DNA of 64,000 bases from Altererythrobacter sp. BO-6. GTDB lineage: Bacteria; Pseudomonadota; Alphaproteobacteria; Sphingomonadales; Sphingomonadaceae. The notes beneath the pieces were generated by a model, which had not been told where the DNA came from, ran no database searches, and saw nothing but the letters and a program-made list of their open reading frames with translations. Positions 1 to 8,217 of this stretch are shown here, in pieces. Both the position numbers and the translations under genes were made by a program. The stretch lies in the NCBI RefSeq assembly GCF_011047315.1, contig NZ_CP049259.1, forward strand, positions 1,240,001-1,304,000, written 5' to 3'. Position 1 is the stretch's first letter; the number at the start of each line of letters is the position of its first letter.

Positions 1-1221
1 CTCAACAAGTGGCGGCGTAGTGAATTCAATCGCACCCCTTTTATTGAAGTTATTGTCTTCGAAGCTGGTCGCACCTTCGTTGGGCCAGAATTCATGTTCA
101 CTCAACAGGCCATCCCGATGGAGAAAGAAATTGTGCCAGCGCGTCTCGGGAAGTGGCCATTCCTGACTATCAATCCACCGTCCGCCACTGTTCATCATAA
201 AGAGCTGAATGGCTGGCTCTTCCATGATCCCGGTATCATTGCCCTTGAGCCAATGGTCGAACCAGCGAAGCGATGCTTCCGCATATTGGTAGACCGGCCG
301 GTCAAGATAAATGGGTGGGCCGACGATCATTTTCTTAGGAGCCGTGATCTTCTCCCAAGCCCTGAACTCGCCGGGCAGGTGTAGTCCGTACATCCCCCAA
401 CATGCGCCCAACATGATCGGCACTTTGATCGCTTCGAGATCAGGAGCACGCTCATGCCAATAGGGACCGTCTTCCGGGTTGAGGAGGACGTCCAAGATAA
501 TTGGATTGGGACCGTCTTCCGAATTGCGCACAGCAGCAGCCAATTCGGGGACCGCCATGATATCCTTATCTGCGCGAAGAGCTGCTAGCCTACGCTCATA
601 TTCCTCGTCGCCGAGGTTGCGACGTGACCAGGGGTCCACGCGGACGCCCGCCAAGTGCTTTGCCCAGGAAGTGAGGAACGTGTGGGCTAGAATGCCTCCA
701 TGATAGAACTTATCGCGGTAGAAGTCCGTATAGCCATATTGCCCCCAAATTGCTTTCAAAGCGGGCGGATTGGTGGCCGCCACCTGCTTTGAGGCAACCG
801 AGAAGTAGGAAACGCCAAACATGCCTACGTTTCCATCGCACCATGGCTGCTCCGCTAGCCAAGCAATGATCTCGCGGATGTCTTCTACGTCCCGCGGGCC
901 ATAGTGGCTGTAAAGGCCCTCGGACCGCCCGGTTCCGCGCGCATTGGCGATGAGATGAACATATCCGCGACGCACATAAAAATGGGGATCCCCCGCTTCA
1001 GCCTGAGCGTTCTTGCCCTGCATTGCCTGGGGCATAGTCGGGACACTTTGCATCGCATTGTCATAGGCATGAACGCCAAGGATAGCCGGGAAAGCTCCTT
1101 GCGACGCGGGCCTGAAAAGATCGCCGTCAAGGTAGACACCATCAGACATGCGAATTCGAACATTCCGCTCAATGATGACGTCATGCTCACGCGGTGATGT
1201 TGCCCACTTCGTCGAAAACAT
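1..1221 (-). CDS. CocE/NonD-family serine hydrolase (3' end beyond window)
   Basis: Alpha/beta-hydrolase of the X-Pro dipeptidyl-peptidase S15 / CocE-NonD type, which cleaves esters or amides. The reading frame is open from an ATG at 1221 to the window edge (407 residues seen). The N-terminus has the family's typical opening (VRIRMSDGVYLDGDLFRP), followed by IANARGTGRSEG and a nucleophile elbow GVSYFS near residue 135, where most relatives have GxSYxG. A GGAGG ribosome site precedes the ATG. It diverges from the maleylacetate reductase gene across a 285-bp region holding a palindromic operator, so it probably belongs to the same catabolic regulon, perhaps opening an ester substrate. The substrate cannot be told from sequence, and the C-terminal jelly-roll domain is only partly visible. 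Confidence 0.85.
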   Translation of the reverse strand, partial: MFSTKWATSPREHDVIIERNVRIRMSDGVYLDGDLFRPASQGAFPAILGVHAYDNAMQSVPTMPQAMQGKNAQAEAGDPHFYVRRGYVHLIANARGTGRSEGLYSHYGPRDVEDIREIIAWLAEQPWCDGNVGMFGVSYFSVASKQVAATNPPALKAIWGQYGYTDFYRDKFYHGGILAHTFLTSWAKHLAGVRVDPWSRRNLGDEEYERRLAALRADKDIMAVPELAAAVRNSEDGPNPIILDVLLNPEDGPYWHERAPDLEAIKVPIMLGACWGMYGLHLPGEFRAWEKITAPKKMIVGPPIYLDRPVYQYAEASLRWFDHWLKGNDTGIMEEPAIQLFMMNSGGRWIDSQEWPLPETRWHNFFLHRDGLLSEHEFWPNEGATSFEDNNFNKRGAIEFTTPPLVE

Positions 1222-1402
1222 AGGTACCCTCCTAGGCCGTTCCCCAAAAAACATGAGCAACGACATTTGCGATTTGCGCCAGCCGAAGCGAACTGATCGA
1301 GAGCAACGAACGCAATCTTTGCCGATCCTGGCGACATCCTGAATCGGGCGTGCCCACGTCCCTTCTGCAAAACTCTCTTGCTTCTGCAGTCTTCATTATA
1401 TA

Positions 1403-1415
1403 CGATACGGTATCG
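1403..1415. promoter_or_regulatory. Palindromic operator in the divergent promoter region
   Basis: Perfect 13-bp palindrome CGATACGGTATCG (odd centre) between the divergent hydrolase and maleylacetate reductase genes. The identical core lies upstream of the TonB receptor at 10601-10613. Its position 92 bp before one start and 187 bp before the other fits a shared operator, most simply for the TetR protein encoded at 3781-4440. That pairing is inference. Confidence 0.6.
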
Positions 1416-1506
1416 ACTCAAGAGATTTTTGCGAGAGGGCAATTTGGGGGCAATCAAGGATCATGTTCAAACCCGCGCCCACTTCGTCAGTCGCTGACAT
1501 AAGTTC

Positions 1507-2574
1507 ATGATGGACTTCGTCTTCACGGCCAATCCTGCCCGCGTCATTTTTCGTCCGGGCGCCGTACAAGCCCTAGCGGAAGAGGCAGATAATCTTGGAT
1601 GCAGGCGTCTGCTGCTGCTTTCGACAGCAGGTCGCGCAGACGATGCCAGGGCAGCGGCGCATTCACTTGGAAACCGCATGGCCGCGGTATTTACCGGCGC
1701 TCGAATGCACACGCCGATCGATGTAACGCTCGAAGCGATTGAGATCGCCAAGACAGCCCAGGTCGACGGAATTGTATCCTACGGAGGCGGGTCAACGATC
1801 GGCCTGGGAAAAGCCATCGCCTTTAGAACCGACCTCCCCCAGATCGTTCTCCCTACGACCTATGCTGGCTCCGAAATGACGCCAATTCTGGGCGAAACCG
1901 AACATGGGGTTAAAACCACAAAGGCGAGCCCGAAGATCCTTCCCGAAGTTGTGATCTACGACGTCGATCTGACGATGTCCCTTCCGGCAGCAACATCTGG
2001 CACTAGCGGGATCAATGCCATCGCGCACGCTGTCGAAGCTCTCTACTCCCGCCAGCGAAATCCGATCGTGTCAGGCTGGGCCCTCGAGGGCATCGCGGCC
2101 TTGCATCAGGCACTCCCCAAAATCGTCAACGATCAGATGAACCGAGAAGCGCGGTCACAAGCGCTTTTTGGCGCGTGGCTTTGCGGACTTTGCCTTGGCC
2201 ACGTCGGCATGAGCCTACACCACAAGCTGTGCCATACCTTGGGAGGATCGTTCAATCTGCCGCATGCTGAAACTCACACCGTCATACTTCCCCACGCGCT
2301 CGCCTATAATGCACCTGCAATCCCCGAGGTCATCGCGCAACTTCAGGCTGTCATGAGTGATGATCCTGTCACGGCTTTGCGTGATCTAGCGCAAACCGTG
2401 GGAGCCCCGTCAAGCCTGAAAGCATTGGGAATGTCGCAAGATCAAATAGACGACGCCGTGCGCTTGGCAGTTTCCAACCCTTATTGGAATCCTCGACCGA
2501 TAGAGGCGTCCCCCCTTCGAAAATTACTGGAAAACGCATGGCACGGTGTTCGACCAGTTCTAGGAGAGTATTGA
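1507..2574 (+). CDS. Maleylacetate reductase (iron-containing alcohol dehydrogenase family)
   Basis: NAD(P)H-dependent reduction of maleylacetate to 3-oxoadipate, the step after hydroxyquinol ring cleavage. The 355-residue length is normal for the family. Visible signatures are the nucleotide-binding GGGSTIGLGKAIA near residue 95, the TYAGSEMTPILGET block, and the HHKLCHTLGG and LPHAETHTVILPH histidine motifs. These match maleylacetate reductases better than general Fe-alcohol dehydrogenases. The stop codon overlaps the start of the hydroxyquinol dioxygenase (TGATG), so the two are translationally coupled and give a two-step lower pathway. The second ATG (1510) is an alternative start. The palindromic operator lies 92 bp upstream. 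Confidence 0.92.
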   Translation: MMDFVFTANPARVIFRPGAVQALAEEADNLGCRRLLLLSTAGRADDARAAAHSLGNRMAAVFTGARMHTPIDVTLEAIEIAKTAQVDGIVSYGGGSTIGLGKAIAFRTDLPQIVLPTTYAGSEMTPILGETEHGVKTTKASPKILPEVVIYDVDLTMSLPAATSGTSGINAIAHAVEALYSRQRNPIVSGWALEGIAALHQALPKIVNDQMNREARSQALFGAWLCGLCLGHVGMSLHHKLCHTLGGSFNLPHAETHTVILPHALAYNAPAIPEVIAQLQAVMSDDPVTALRDLAQTVGAPSSLKALGMSQDQIDDAVRLAVSNPYWNPRPIEASPLRKLLENAWHGVRPVLGEY

Positions 2575-3470
2575 TGACCGAAGACAAACTTTACTTCAGC
2601 ATTGACCGCTCAGTAGATGAGGTAAACTCGCGGATCGGCAAAAATTCTAATCCACGACTACAAAATATCATGGAGGTCGTCGTAAGCCATCTTCACGCCG
2701 CAATAAAGGAAGTTAATCTTACGACTGAAGAATGGATGGGTGCGATCCAATTTCTGACAGAAACCGGTCAAATATGCTCCGACTGGAGACAGGAGTTCAT
2801 TCTACTTTCGGATGTTCTCGGCGTCTCGATGTTGGTTGACGCAATCAATCATCAGCGACCTAACGGCTCAACTGAAAATACCGTCCTGGGCCCCTTCCAC
2901 GTCGCCGATGCGCCGCACTACCCTATGGGCAGCAATATCTCGCTCGACGGAAAAGGCGAGTCGATGCTGGTTTCAGGGCAAGTTGTCGACATCGATGGCA
3001 AGCCTATTGCCGGGGCTTTGCTTGATGTCTGGCAGGCTAATGACGACGGTTTTTACGACGTCCAACAGAGAGGCATCCAGCCAGAGTGGAATTTGCGGGG
3101 CGTATTTCGGACGGGACCTGACGGCAAATACTGGTTCAAGACCACGAAACCTCGCTGGTACCCCATTCCGAACGACGGACCAGTAGGGAAATTGCTAGAG
3201 GCATTAGATCGGCATCCAAATCGTCCTGCCCATATTCACTTCATAGTCACCGCACCGGGGCATGACACGGTGGTCACACACATATTTGATCCTGACTGCC
3301 CCTTTCTGTCAGAGGATCCCGTTTTCGGCGTCAAGACGTCGCTGATTGCCAATATCGAGTCCGTTGACGACCCTGACAAAGCCAAGCAGGTCGGGCTTTC
3401 AAACCCATTCTTGGCGATTGACTGGGATTTCACGCTCGCACCCCTGGAGAAAGCAAGGGTCACAGCCTGA
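2574..3470 (+). CDS. Hydroxyquinol 1,2-dioxygenase (intradiol)
   Basis: Non-heme Fe(III) intradiol dioxygenase that opens hydroxyquinol (1,2,4-trihydroxybenzene) to maleylacetate. The 298-residue protein has an N-terminal helical dimerisation domain (residues about 20-110) and the catalytic beta-sandwich. All four iron ligands are present: Tyr161 (DGFYDVQ), Tyr196 (PRWYPIPNDGPVG), and His220 and His222 (RPAHIHF). The ATG at 2574 is chosen because it follows AGGAG and overlaps the preceding stop by one base; the frame extends further upstream, but that part overlaps the reductase. Catechol or chlorocatechol dioxygenase is the alternative, but adjacency to maleylacetate reductase argues for hydroxyquinol. 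Confidence 0.92.
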   Translation: MTEDKLYFSIDRSVDEVNSRIGKNSNPRLQNIMEVVVSHLHAAIKEVNLTTEEWMGAIQFLTETGQICSDWRQEFILLSDVLGVSMLVDAINHQRPNGSTENTVLGPFHVADAPHYPMGSNISLDGKGESMLVSGQVVDIDGKPIAGALLDVWQANDDGFYDVQQRGIQPEWNLRGVFRTGPDGKYWFKTTKPRWYPIPNDGPVGKLLEALDRHPNRPAHIHFIVTAPGHDTVVTHIFDPDCPFLSEDPVFGVKTSLIANIESVDDPDKAKQVGLSNPFLAIDWDFTLAPLEKARVTA

Positions 3471-3780
3471 ATTACAAGCGATACAGCAGCAACAGGGCCG
3501 ACGTGCGGAGATGATGAAAAGAGTGAGAGCAATCTTCAAGATCCAGCCGTCTAGATTGCCCTTAGGCAAGTCCCAGAAAGTTATCTGCTCTAATGGAGAA
3601 GATACCTTGCCGGTGACCTCCGCCGCGGTGCGGTCATCATAGAGACACGTGAGCTATTGGGGTATAGCCATTTAGCAAGGTCGGAATAGATTGCTTGCAA
3701 ATGACATGTATGCCGTCGATCATTCCTGGGCAGGCAGGGATGGGCATTGTTCAGTGAATGGCTGTTGAAGGTACTGATTG
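3471..3780. other. Intergenic stretch, no gene seen
   Basis: 310 bp between the dioxygenase and the TetR gene on the same strand. Short frames here lack ribosome sites and family features. I see no copy of the CGATACGGTATCG operator and no clear terminator. Confidence 0.5.
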
Positions 3781-4440
3781 ATGGGGCGTGATGTAGGTCC
3801 GAAAAGGGAGAGAACGAAGCGGAAGCCATGGGCGGAAGATGACCCAAGGTATGAACGCGTCGCTAAGAAGCGAGCTCATATTGTGGAAGCCGCGAAAGTG
3901 ATTTTCCTTTCAGAAGGCTACGCAGCAGCCAGCATGGACCGAATTTCGGAGCAAGCCGGTGTGTCCAAGATGACAGTCTATCGCCATTTTAAGGACAAAG
4001 AAGCGCTTTTCATTGAAACAATTAACCAGCAGTGCGACGGAATCTACCAGTTTGGTAGCCATGAGCCGGCAGCGTCGAGAGATGAAGCAATTTCTGAGCT
4101 GAAGAGCTACGGCGCGGCCTTTATTAACCTCGTCACTGCTCCAGATGTCCTCGGGATTTATCAGACACTGCTCGGCGAAATGCTACGCTTTCCCGATCTT
4201 GGCCGCATGTTTTTCGATATCGTGATTGCAAAGTCGATCGAAAGCATCAGGCATATTCTGTCAGGCATATTCCCGCCGGAGCAGGCTGACTGGCGTGCGC
4301 CAGCTTTTATGCACCTCGTGATGGGCGACAGCTATCAACGGCTTAGCCTCGGTAAGTTGACACGTGCCGAATGCCTTGAGCGTAGCGCTGAAGAGATCGA
4401 TCGGGCAGCGCGCCTAATAGTCTGCAACATCGACGACTGA
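3781..4440 (+). CDS. TetR/AcrR-family regulator
   Basis: 219-residue repressor-type regulator. The N-terminal helix-turn-helix is clear: AAKVIFLSEGYAAASMDRIS followed by EQAGVSKMTVYRHFKDKEALF, roughly residues 38-80. The rest is the helical ligand-binding domain common to the family. The ATG at 3781 follows GAAGG; an in-frame TTG lies one codon upstream. It is the only regulator inside the hydroxyquinol cluster, so it is the natural candidate to bind the palindromes at 1403-1415 and 10598-10616. The ligand would then be a pathway intermediate, which is not deducible here. No palindrome is seen before its own gene, so autoregulation is not supported. Confidence 0.9.
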   Translation: MGRDVGPKRERTKRKPWAEDDPRYERVAKKRAHIVEAAKVIFLSEGYAAASMDRISEQAGVSKMTVYRHFKDKEALFIETINQQCDGIYQFGSHEPAASRDEAISELKSYGAAFINLVTAPDVLGIYQTLLGEMLRFPDLGRMFFDIVIAKSIESIRHILSGIFPPEQADWRAPAFMHLVMGDSYQRLSLGKLTRAECLERSAEEIDRAARLIVCNIDD

Positions 4441-4496
4441 GAATTTCTCGCCACGCTTTTCAAATTGATAGGTCGGTAAATCGATCGACGAAAACC

Positions 4497-5255
4497 TCAC
4501 CAGCTCGTTGTTCCGCCGTCAACCCGAATATCGGCGCCTGTGATGAACGAACTCTCATCTGAAGCCAGGAACAAGGCCGTGTAGGCGACCTCCTTGGGGA
4601 GGCCTGGGCGTCCAAGCATGATCTTATCGATCATATAGCTCGACCAGTCAGGCAATTCCAAAAAAGCTTTCGTCTGCTTGGTTTCAATCAACCCAGGTGA
4701 AATTGTGTTGACGCGGATACGATGTTCGCTTCCTTCCATCGCCAACTGGCGGCTCATGGCAAGAACCGCCCCCTTAGCGGCAGTATGGGCAATGGCAGGA
4801 AGTACCTTGTAGGCGATCCAAGCTGACACCGATGCAGTATTGATGAGCGAACCACCTCTCTTCTTGAGCTGGGGCCAGGCTGCTCTCGTCATGTAGTATA
4901 TGAGGTTTACTTCCTGGTCGATCGTTCGGTGCCAGTCATCATCGCTGATCTCTTCGAGCCATCCGAAATAGGCCATCGATGCGTTGTTATAGAGTACATC
5001 TATGCCGCCATAGTTCGTGACGGCGCAATCAGCGAGGCGCTGGCAATCATCGACATTTGTGAGATTGCACGGGTGTAGGGATGTCATCTCGCCACCCGCT
5101 GCCCGCACTGCGGCAACACAGGCTTCGGCAGCCGCCACGTCTACATCGCAGCCAACAACTTTCGCGCCTTCCGCAGCAAATAACTCGGCCGCCTGCCGCC
5201 CCATGCTCCCGCCGGTTCCGGTTATGATACAAACCTTGTCTGAAAGTCGGCCCAT
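4497..5255 (-). CDS. SDR-family oxidoreductase with His replacing the catalytic Tyr
   Basis: 252-residue classical-SDR fold with the nucleotide-binding motif TGTGGSMG near the N-terminus, NNAS mid-protein, and C-terminal ITGADIRVDGGTTSW. The segment aligning with the catalytic YxxxK reads AIAHTAAKGAV, so the position normally Tyr is His (codon CAT at about 4789-4791) while the Lys is kept. The catalytic Ser region (NTASVSA) is also kept. I dimly recall relatives with the same replacement, so it may mark a subfamily and not a dead enzyme. The start at 5255 has GGGAGCAGG upstream; an in-frame TTG lies 15 bp earlier. It is last in a same-strand run of catabolic genes (7992 down to 4497). Substrate unknown. 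Confidence 0.85.
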   Translation of the reverse strand: MGRLSDKVCIITGTGGSMGRQAAELFAAEGAKVVGCDVDVAAAEACVAAVRAAGGEMTSLHPCNLTNVDDCQRLADCAVTNYGGIDVLYNNASMAYFGWLEEISDDDWHRTIDQEVNLIYYMTRAAWPQLKKRGGSLINTASVSAWIAYKVLPAIAHTAAKGAVLAMSRQLAMEGSEHRIRVNTISPGLIETKQTKAFLELPDWSSYMIDKIMLGRPGLPKEVAYTALFLASDESSFITGADIRVDGGTTSW

Positions 5256-5285
5256 CGTACCTGCTCCCAATTCCTGATGGCTTTG

Positions 5286-6347
5286 CTAGTTTTCCGTGTT
5301 GAGTGCCGGATAGTCCGTGTAACCGCGCTCTTCCCCTTGATAAAAAGTCTCGGGATCAACCTGGTTAAGCGGTGCTCCGAGAGCGAAGCGCCGTAAGAGA
5401 TCGGGATTAGCAAGATAGAGGCGAGCGAATGAAACCAGCTCAGCCCGTCCGGACGCAAGAACAGCTTCCGCTCGAACTTCGTCGTAGTCGCAATTGGCGA
5501 TGCAAATTCCCCCAAATCGCTGTTTCAGGCCCGGCCAATCAAACGGATCATCACCCATCTCGAGAAGATGCAGGTAACCGATCCGTCTCTTGCCAAGCTG
5601 TTCCGCCAAATAGTTGAATAGTGCCTGGGGATTACTATCAGACATGCTCATCGCGCGTACTATCGGTGAGACACGCACACCAACGCGGTCGGCAGGAAAC
5701 ACCTGGGTCACCGCGTCGACGATCTCGAGAAGAAAACGGCTCCGGTTTTCGATCGTCCCCCCGTATTCATCCGTTCGCTGATTGGAACCGTCACGAAGGA
5801 ACTGGTCGATCAGGTAGCCAAATGCGCCATGCAATTCGATCCCATCGAAACCAGCTGTCAGTGCGTTTCGTGCCGCGTTCGCGAACTGCTCGACAACGCC
5901 GGGTATCTCACCGCGTTCAAGTGCGCGTGGCGTCACGTGATCCTGCAGTCCTTCCGCCGTGAAGATTTGCCCATCGGCCTTGATGGCCGAAGGAGCCACC
6001 GGCAGTGCGCCGTCCACCTGCATGCTCGGATGAGACTGACGACCACTATGATAAAGTTGCAGGAAGATCTTTGCGCCCCGTTCCTGAACCGCCTGAACGA
6101 TAGGTCGCCAACCATCGACTTGCGTCAGCGAATAGCTACCGGGCGTCCTTAGGTAACCTCGTCCTTGCGGTGAAACTTGTGAGCATTCTGTGATAATCAG
6201 GCCCGCATCAGCAGCACGCTGCGAATAGTACTCTGCCATTATCGGCGTGGGGACCTCATCAATTGTAGCGCGATTCCTCGTCATCGGAGCCATCACCGCA
6301 CGATTGCGGAGGCGCATCGATCCAATCGTCACCGGGTCCTGAAGCAT
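5286..6347 (-). CDS. Old Yellow Enzyme family FMN oxidoreductase
   Basis: 353-residue TIM-barrel flavoprotein that reduces activated C=C bonds or nitro groups with NAD(P)H. Family blocks seen: RNRAVMAPMTRNRA near residue 20, and FDGIELHGAFGYLIDQFLRD followed by TDEYGGTIENRSRF in the middle. In OYE1 the substrate-binding pair is His191/Asn194 (PETN reductase His/His). Here the first His is kept but the second position is Phe (HGAF), and the Tyr of GYL is present. This may change substrate hydrogen bonding. The start at 6347 follows GGGAG; the frame extends further upstream but without a ribosome site. Its neighbours suggest a step on a ring-derived intermediate. Confidence 0.9.
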   Translation of the reverse strand: MLQDPVTIGSMRLRNRAVMAPMTRNRATIDEVPTPIMAEYYSQRAADAGLIITECSQVSPQGRGYLRTPGSYSLTQVDGWRPIVQAVQERGAKIFLQLYHSGRQSHPSMQVDGALPVAPSAIKADGQIFTAEGLQDHVTPRALERGEIPGVVEQFANAARNALTAGFDGIELHGAFGYLIDQFLRDGSNQRTDEYGGTIENRSRFLLEIVDAVTQVFPADRVGVRVSPIVRAMSMSDSNPQALFNYLAEQLGKRRIGYLHLLEMGDDPFDWPGLKQRFGGICIANCDYDEVRAEAVLASGRAELVSFARLYLANPDLLRRFALGAPLNQVDPETFYQGEERGYTDYPALNTEN

Positions 6348-6602
6348 GCCTATCTCCCTCTTCCAGTTTGCCGTTCGCAAGTTAGCCAATCGGCGGCTTT
6401 CCCCGCCGGTCGTTTCTTGCTTGCCGGCTTGGCCCGTTGGAGCCCTAACCAGCTCCAAATTGGAATCGTTGATGACAATGGCCTGATCCCAGACAGGTTA
6501 GGTCTGTTCTGTTTTGGCAATGCCTTGGCTGGTCAGGCCCAAAAGCCCGAAGCTCCCGAAAACGGGGTTCTGCGCAATCCAGAAGCATCGCTTGCAGGTT
6601 GC

Positions 6603-7109
6603 TCAATCGATGGCCTGCAGGCGACAGAATTTCCCCTGAAAGAAGATCAAAGGTTCGCTGGCCTCGGCTTCCTCAGGAGTATCGAGCTCGACTACGGCTC
6701 CAATTGCCATATCGTGATCGCCTGCCTCATAGACTTCCTGCAGATCGCAATCGATCCAAGCGACGACGCCCTCGAGGACAGGCGACCCGTTAGGAGAAAA
6801 ACGATAGGGTAGCCCGAAGAACTTCTCACCGCCCCTTTGGGAAAAATTCCGGCAGATTTCCACCTGATCATCCGAGAGAACATTCACGCAAAACCGCCCG
6901 ATGTTCTGAATTTGCGCCCAAGTGCTCGAGCGCTTGTCGGCAAAAAATGCCACAAGCGTGGGATCAAGTGACACCGAAGTGAATGACCCGATCGTTAGGC
7001 CAACCGGTGATCCATCCGTTTCCAGGGCCGTAACCACGCAGACACCGGTTGGGTAATTACCCAGCACGCGGCGAAATCTCGCACCATTTATTGAAGCTGG
7101 TTTATTCAT
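6603..7109 (-). CDS. Flavin reductase domain protein (HpaC-like)
   Basis: 168-residue small flavin reductase of the split-barrel type, supplying reduced FMN/FAD to a two-component monooxygenase. Typical blocks are RRVLGNYPTGVCVVTA at the N-terminus, GLTIGSFTSVSLDPTLV, and the C-terminal GDHDMAIGAVVEL. The start at 7109 (MNKPASINGARF) is chosen because the fold begins just after it. A GGAGG lies about 11 bases upstream, which is a long spacing. The frame runs on upstream into the next SDR gene, which is unlikely to be translated. No partner monooxygenase is present in the window. It may lie left of position 1, where hydroxylation of a phenol to hydroxyquinol would complete the pathway. Confidence 0.88.
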   Translation of the reverse strand: MNKPASINGARFRRVLGNYPTGVCVVTALETDGSPVGLTIGSFTSVSLDPTLVAFFADKRSSTWAQIQNIGRFCVNVLSDDQVEICRNFSQRGGEKFFGLPYRFSPNGSPVLEGVVAWIDCDLQEVYEAGDHDMAIGAVVELDTPEEAEASEPLIFFQGKFCRLQAID

Positions 7110-7227
7110 ATGGGATCGGCCTCCCGGCCCGTGCAGAGACTGGCTGCGATCCTTGTGCATCGCAGGCCCGACAGAGCTATTGGTTGCTTGGGCGATGGCG
7201 TTGTTCGCGTTCGCGGCTGTGTTGGCC

Positions 7228-7992
7228 TCAAGCATAGGTCCAACCACCGTCGACGGAGATGTTCTGGCCAGTGATGAACGCGGCATCGTCTGAAAGCAGG
7301 AAGGAGAGCGTTCCAGGGTAATCCTCTGGCACAGCCACTCTTTTGATACTTTGCATTTGAGACATGGGTTCGAGGAACGCCCCCTGTGGGCCTGCCTCGA
7401 TAGTTTTGGTACGGGTAATGCTTGGCGAGATTCCGTTGACCGTTATCCCGATTTCGCCAATCTCCCGCGAGAGAGAACGGATGAAACCGATTAGCGCGCC
7501 TTTACTTGCCACATAGTGGCTCAGGCTTGCAGTACCGAGTTGGAAGGTGTTCGAAGTCACGCCGACGATCCGGCCCCAGCCACGAGAGCGCATGCCAGGC
7601 AGGAACTTCTGTACGAGGTGAAACAACGAGTCGATGTTAACTGCAAATACTCGCCGCCATTCATCAAACCCGATGTCCTCAATCGGCCTTAATGGGTAAA
7701 TACCGGCAGCATGGACAATCGCGTCAACGTGGAGTGAGCGCCGCTCCACCTCAGCACCAAACGCTTCGATTGAATGCGGATCCGAAAGGTCACATGGAAG
7801 CCATACTGCACTCCCGGTACCAACCTCTACGAGATCAATCGCTTCACTGCCGTCCGCTAGATCGCAAATGACAACATCCGCGCCTTCCGCTGCCAGGCGT
7901 TTGACGAATGCCTGACCGATGCCATTGCTACCGCCGGTTACAACGATGGTCCGGCCTCGCTGCCTGCCAGTAATCGGTGCTCCAGGCGTCAT
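7228..7992 (-). CDS. SDR-family oxidoreductase
   Basis: 254-residue classical short-chain dehydrogenase. Motifs: TGGSNGIG cofactor loop near residue 20, HAAGIYPL (the NNAG position), catalytic Ser region VTSNTF, intact YxxxK (SHYVASKGA), and C-terminal ITGQNISVDGGWTYA. The acidic residue after the second strand (ICDLAD) points to NAD over NADP. The ATG at 7992 is chosen over an in-frame GTG at 8022 because of the purine-rich AAGGGCGAAG upstream. It lies between the TonB receptor and flavin reductase genes on the same strand, so it is probably co-transcribed. Unlike the SDR at 4497-5255 it keeps all catalytic residues. Substrate unknown. Confidence 0.9.
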   Translation of the reverse strand: MTPGAPITGRQRGRTIVVTGGSNGIGQAFVKRLAAEGADVVICDLADGSEAIDLVEVGTGSAVWLPCDLSDPHSIEAFGAEVERRSLHVDAIVHAAGIYPLRPIEDIGFDEWRRVFAVNIDSLFHLVQKFLPGMRSRGWGRIVGVTSNTFQLGTASLSHYVASKGALIGFIRSLSREIGEIGITVNGISPSITRTKTIEAGPQGAFLEPMSQMQSIKRVAVPEDYPGTLSFLLSDDAAFITGQNISVDGGWTYA

Positions 7993-8217
7993 CGCGGCTT
8001 CGCCCTTTTCACCAGATTCCACTTTGAAGTTTCGATCATTTTATCCAAGCCAACTAGCCTTGAGGCAGCGAAACTGGCGACTGATCCTTCACTGGAAGAT
8101 CGGCGAATCCGAGGAAGTAACCAAAACCTCACCCTAACCAAGCCGAAGTCTTGGCTCGCCAGATCCAAGTTCTGATCAGCGACGCTCATTTCGCCCACCT
8201 CTCGACAATGCCTCGGC

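Noticed and set aside
885..1457. 190-codon reverse open frame
   Set aside because: Overlaps the CocE-type hydrolase in another frame and crosses the palindromic operator; no ribosome site.
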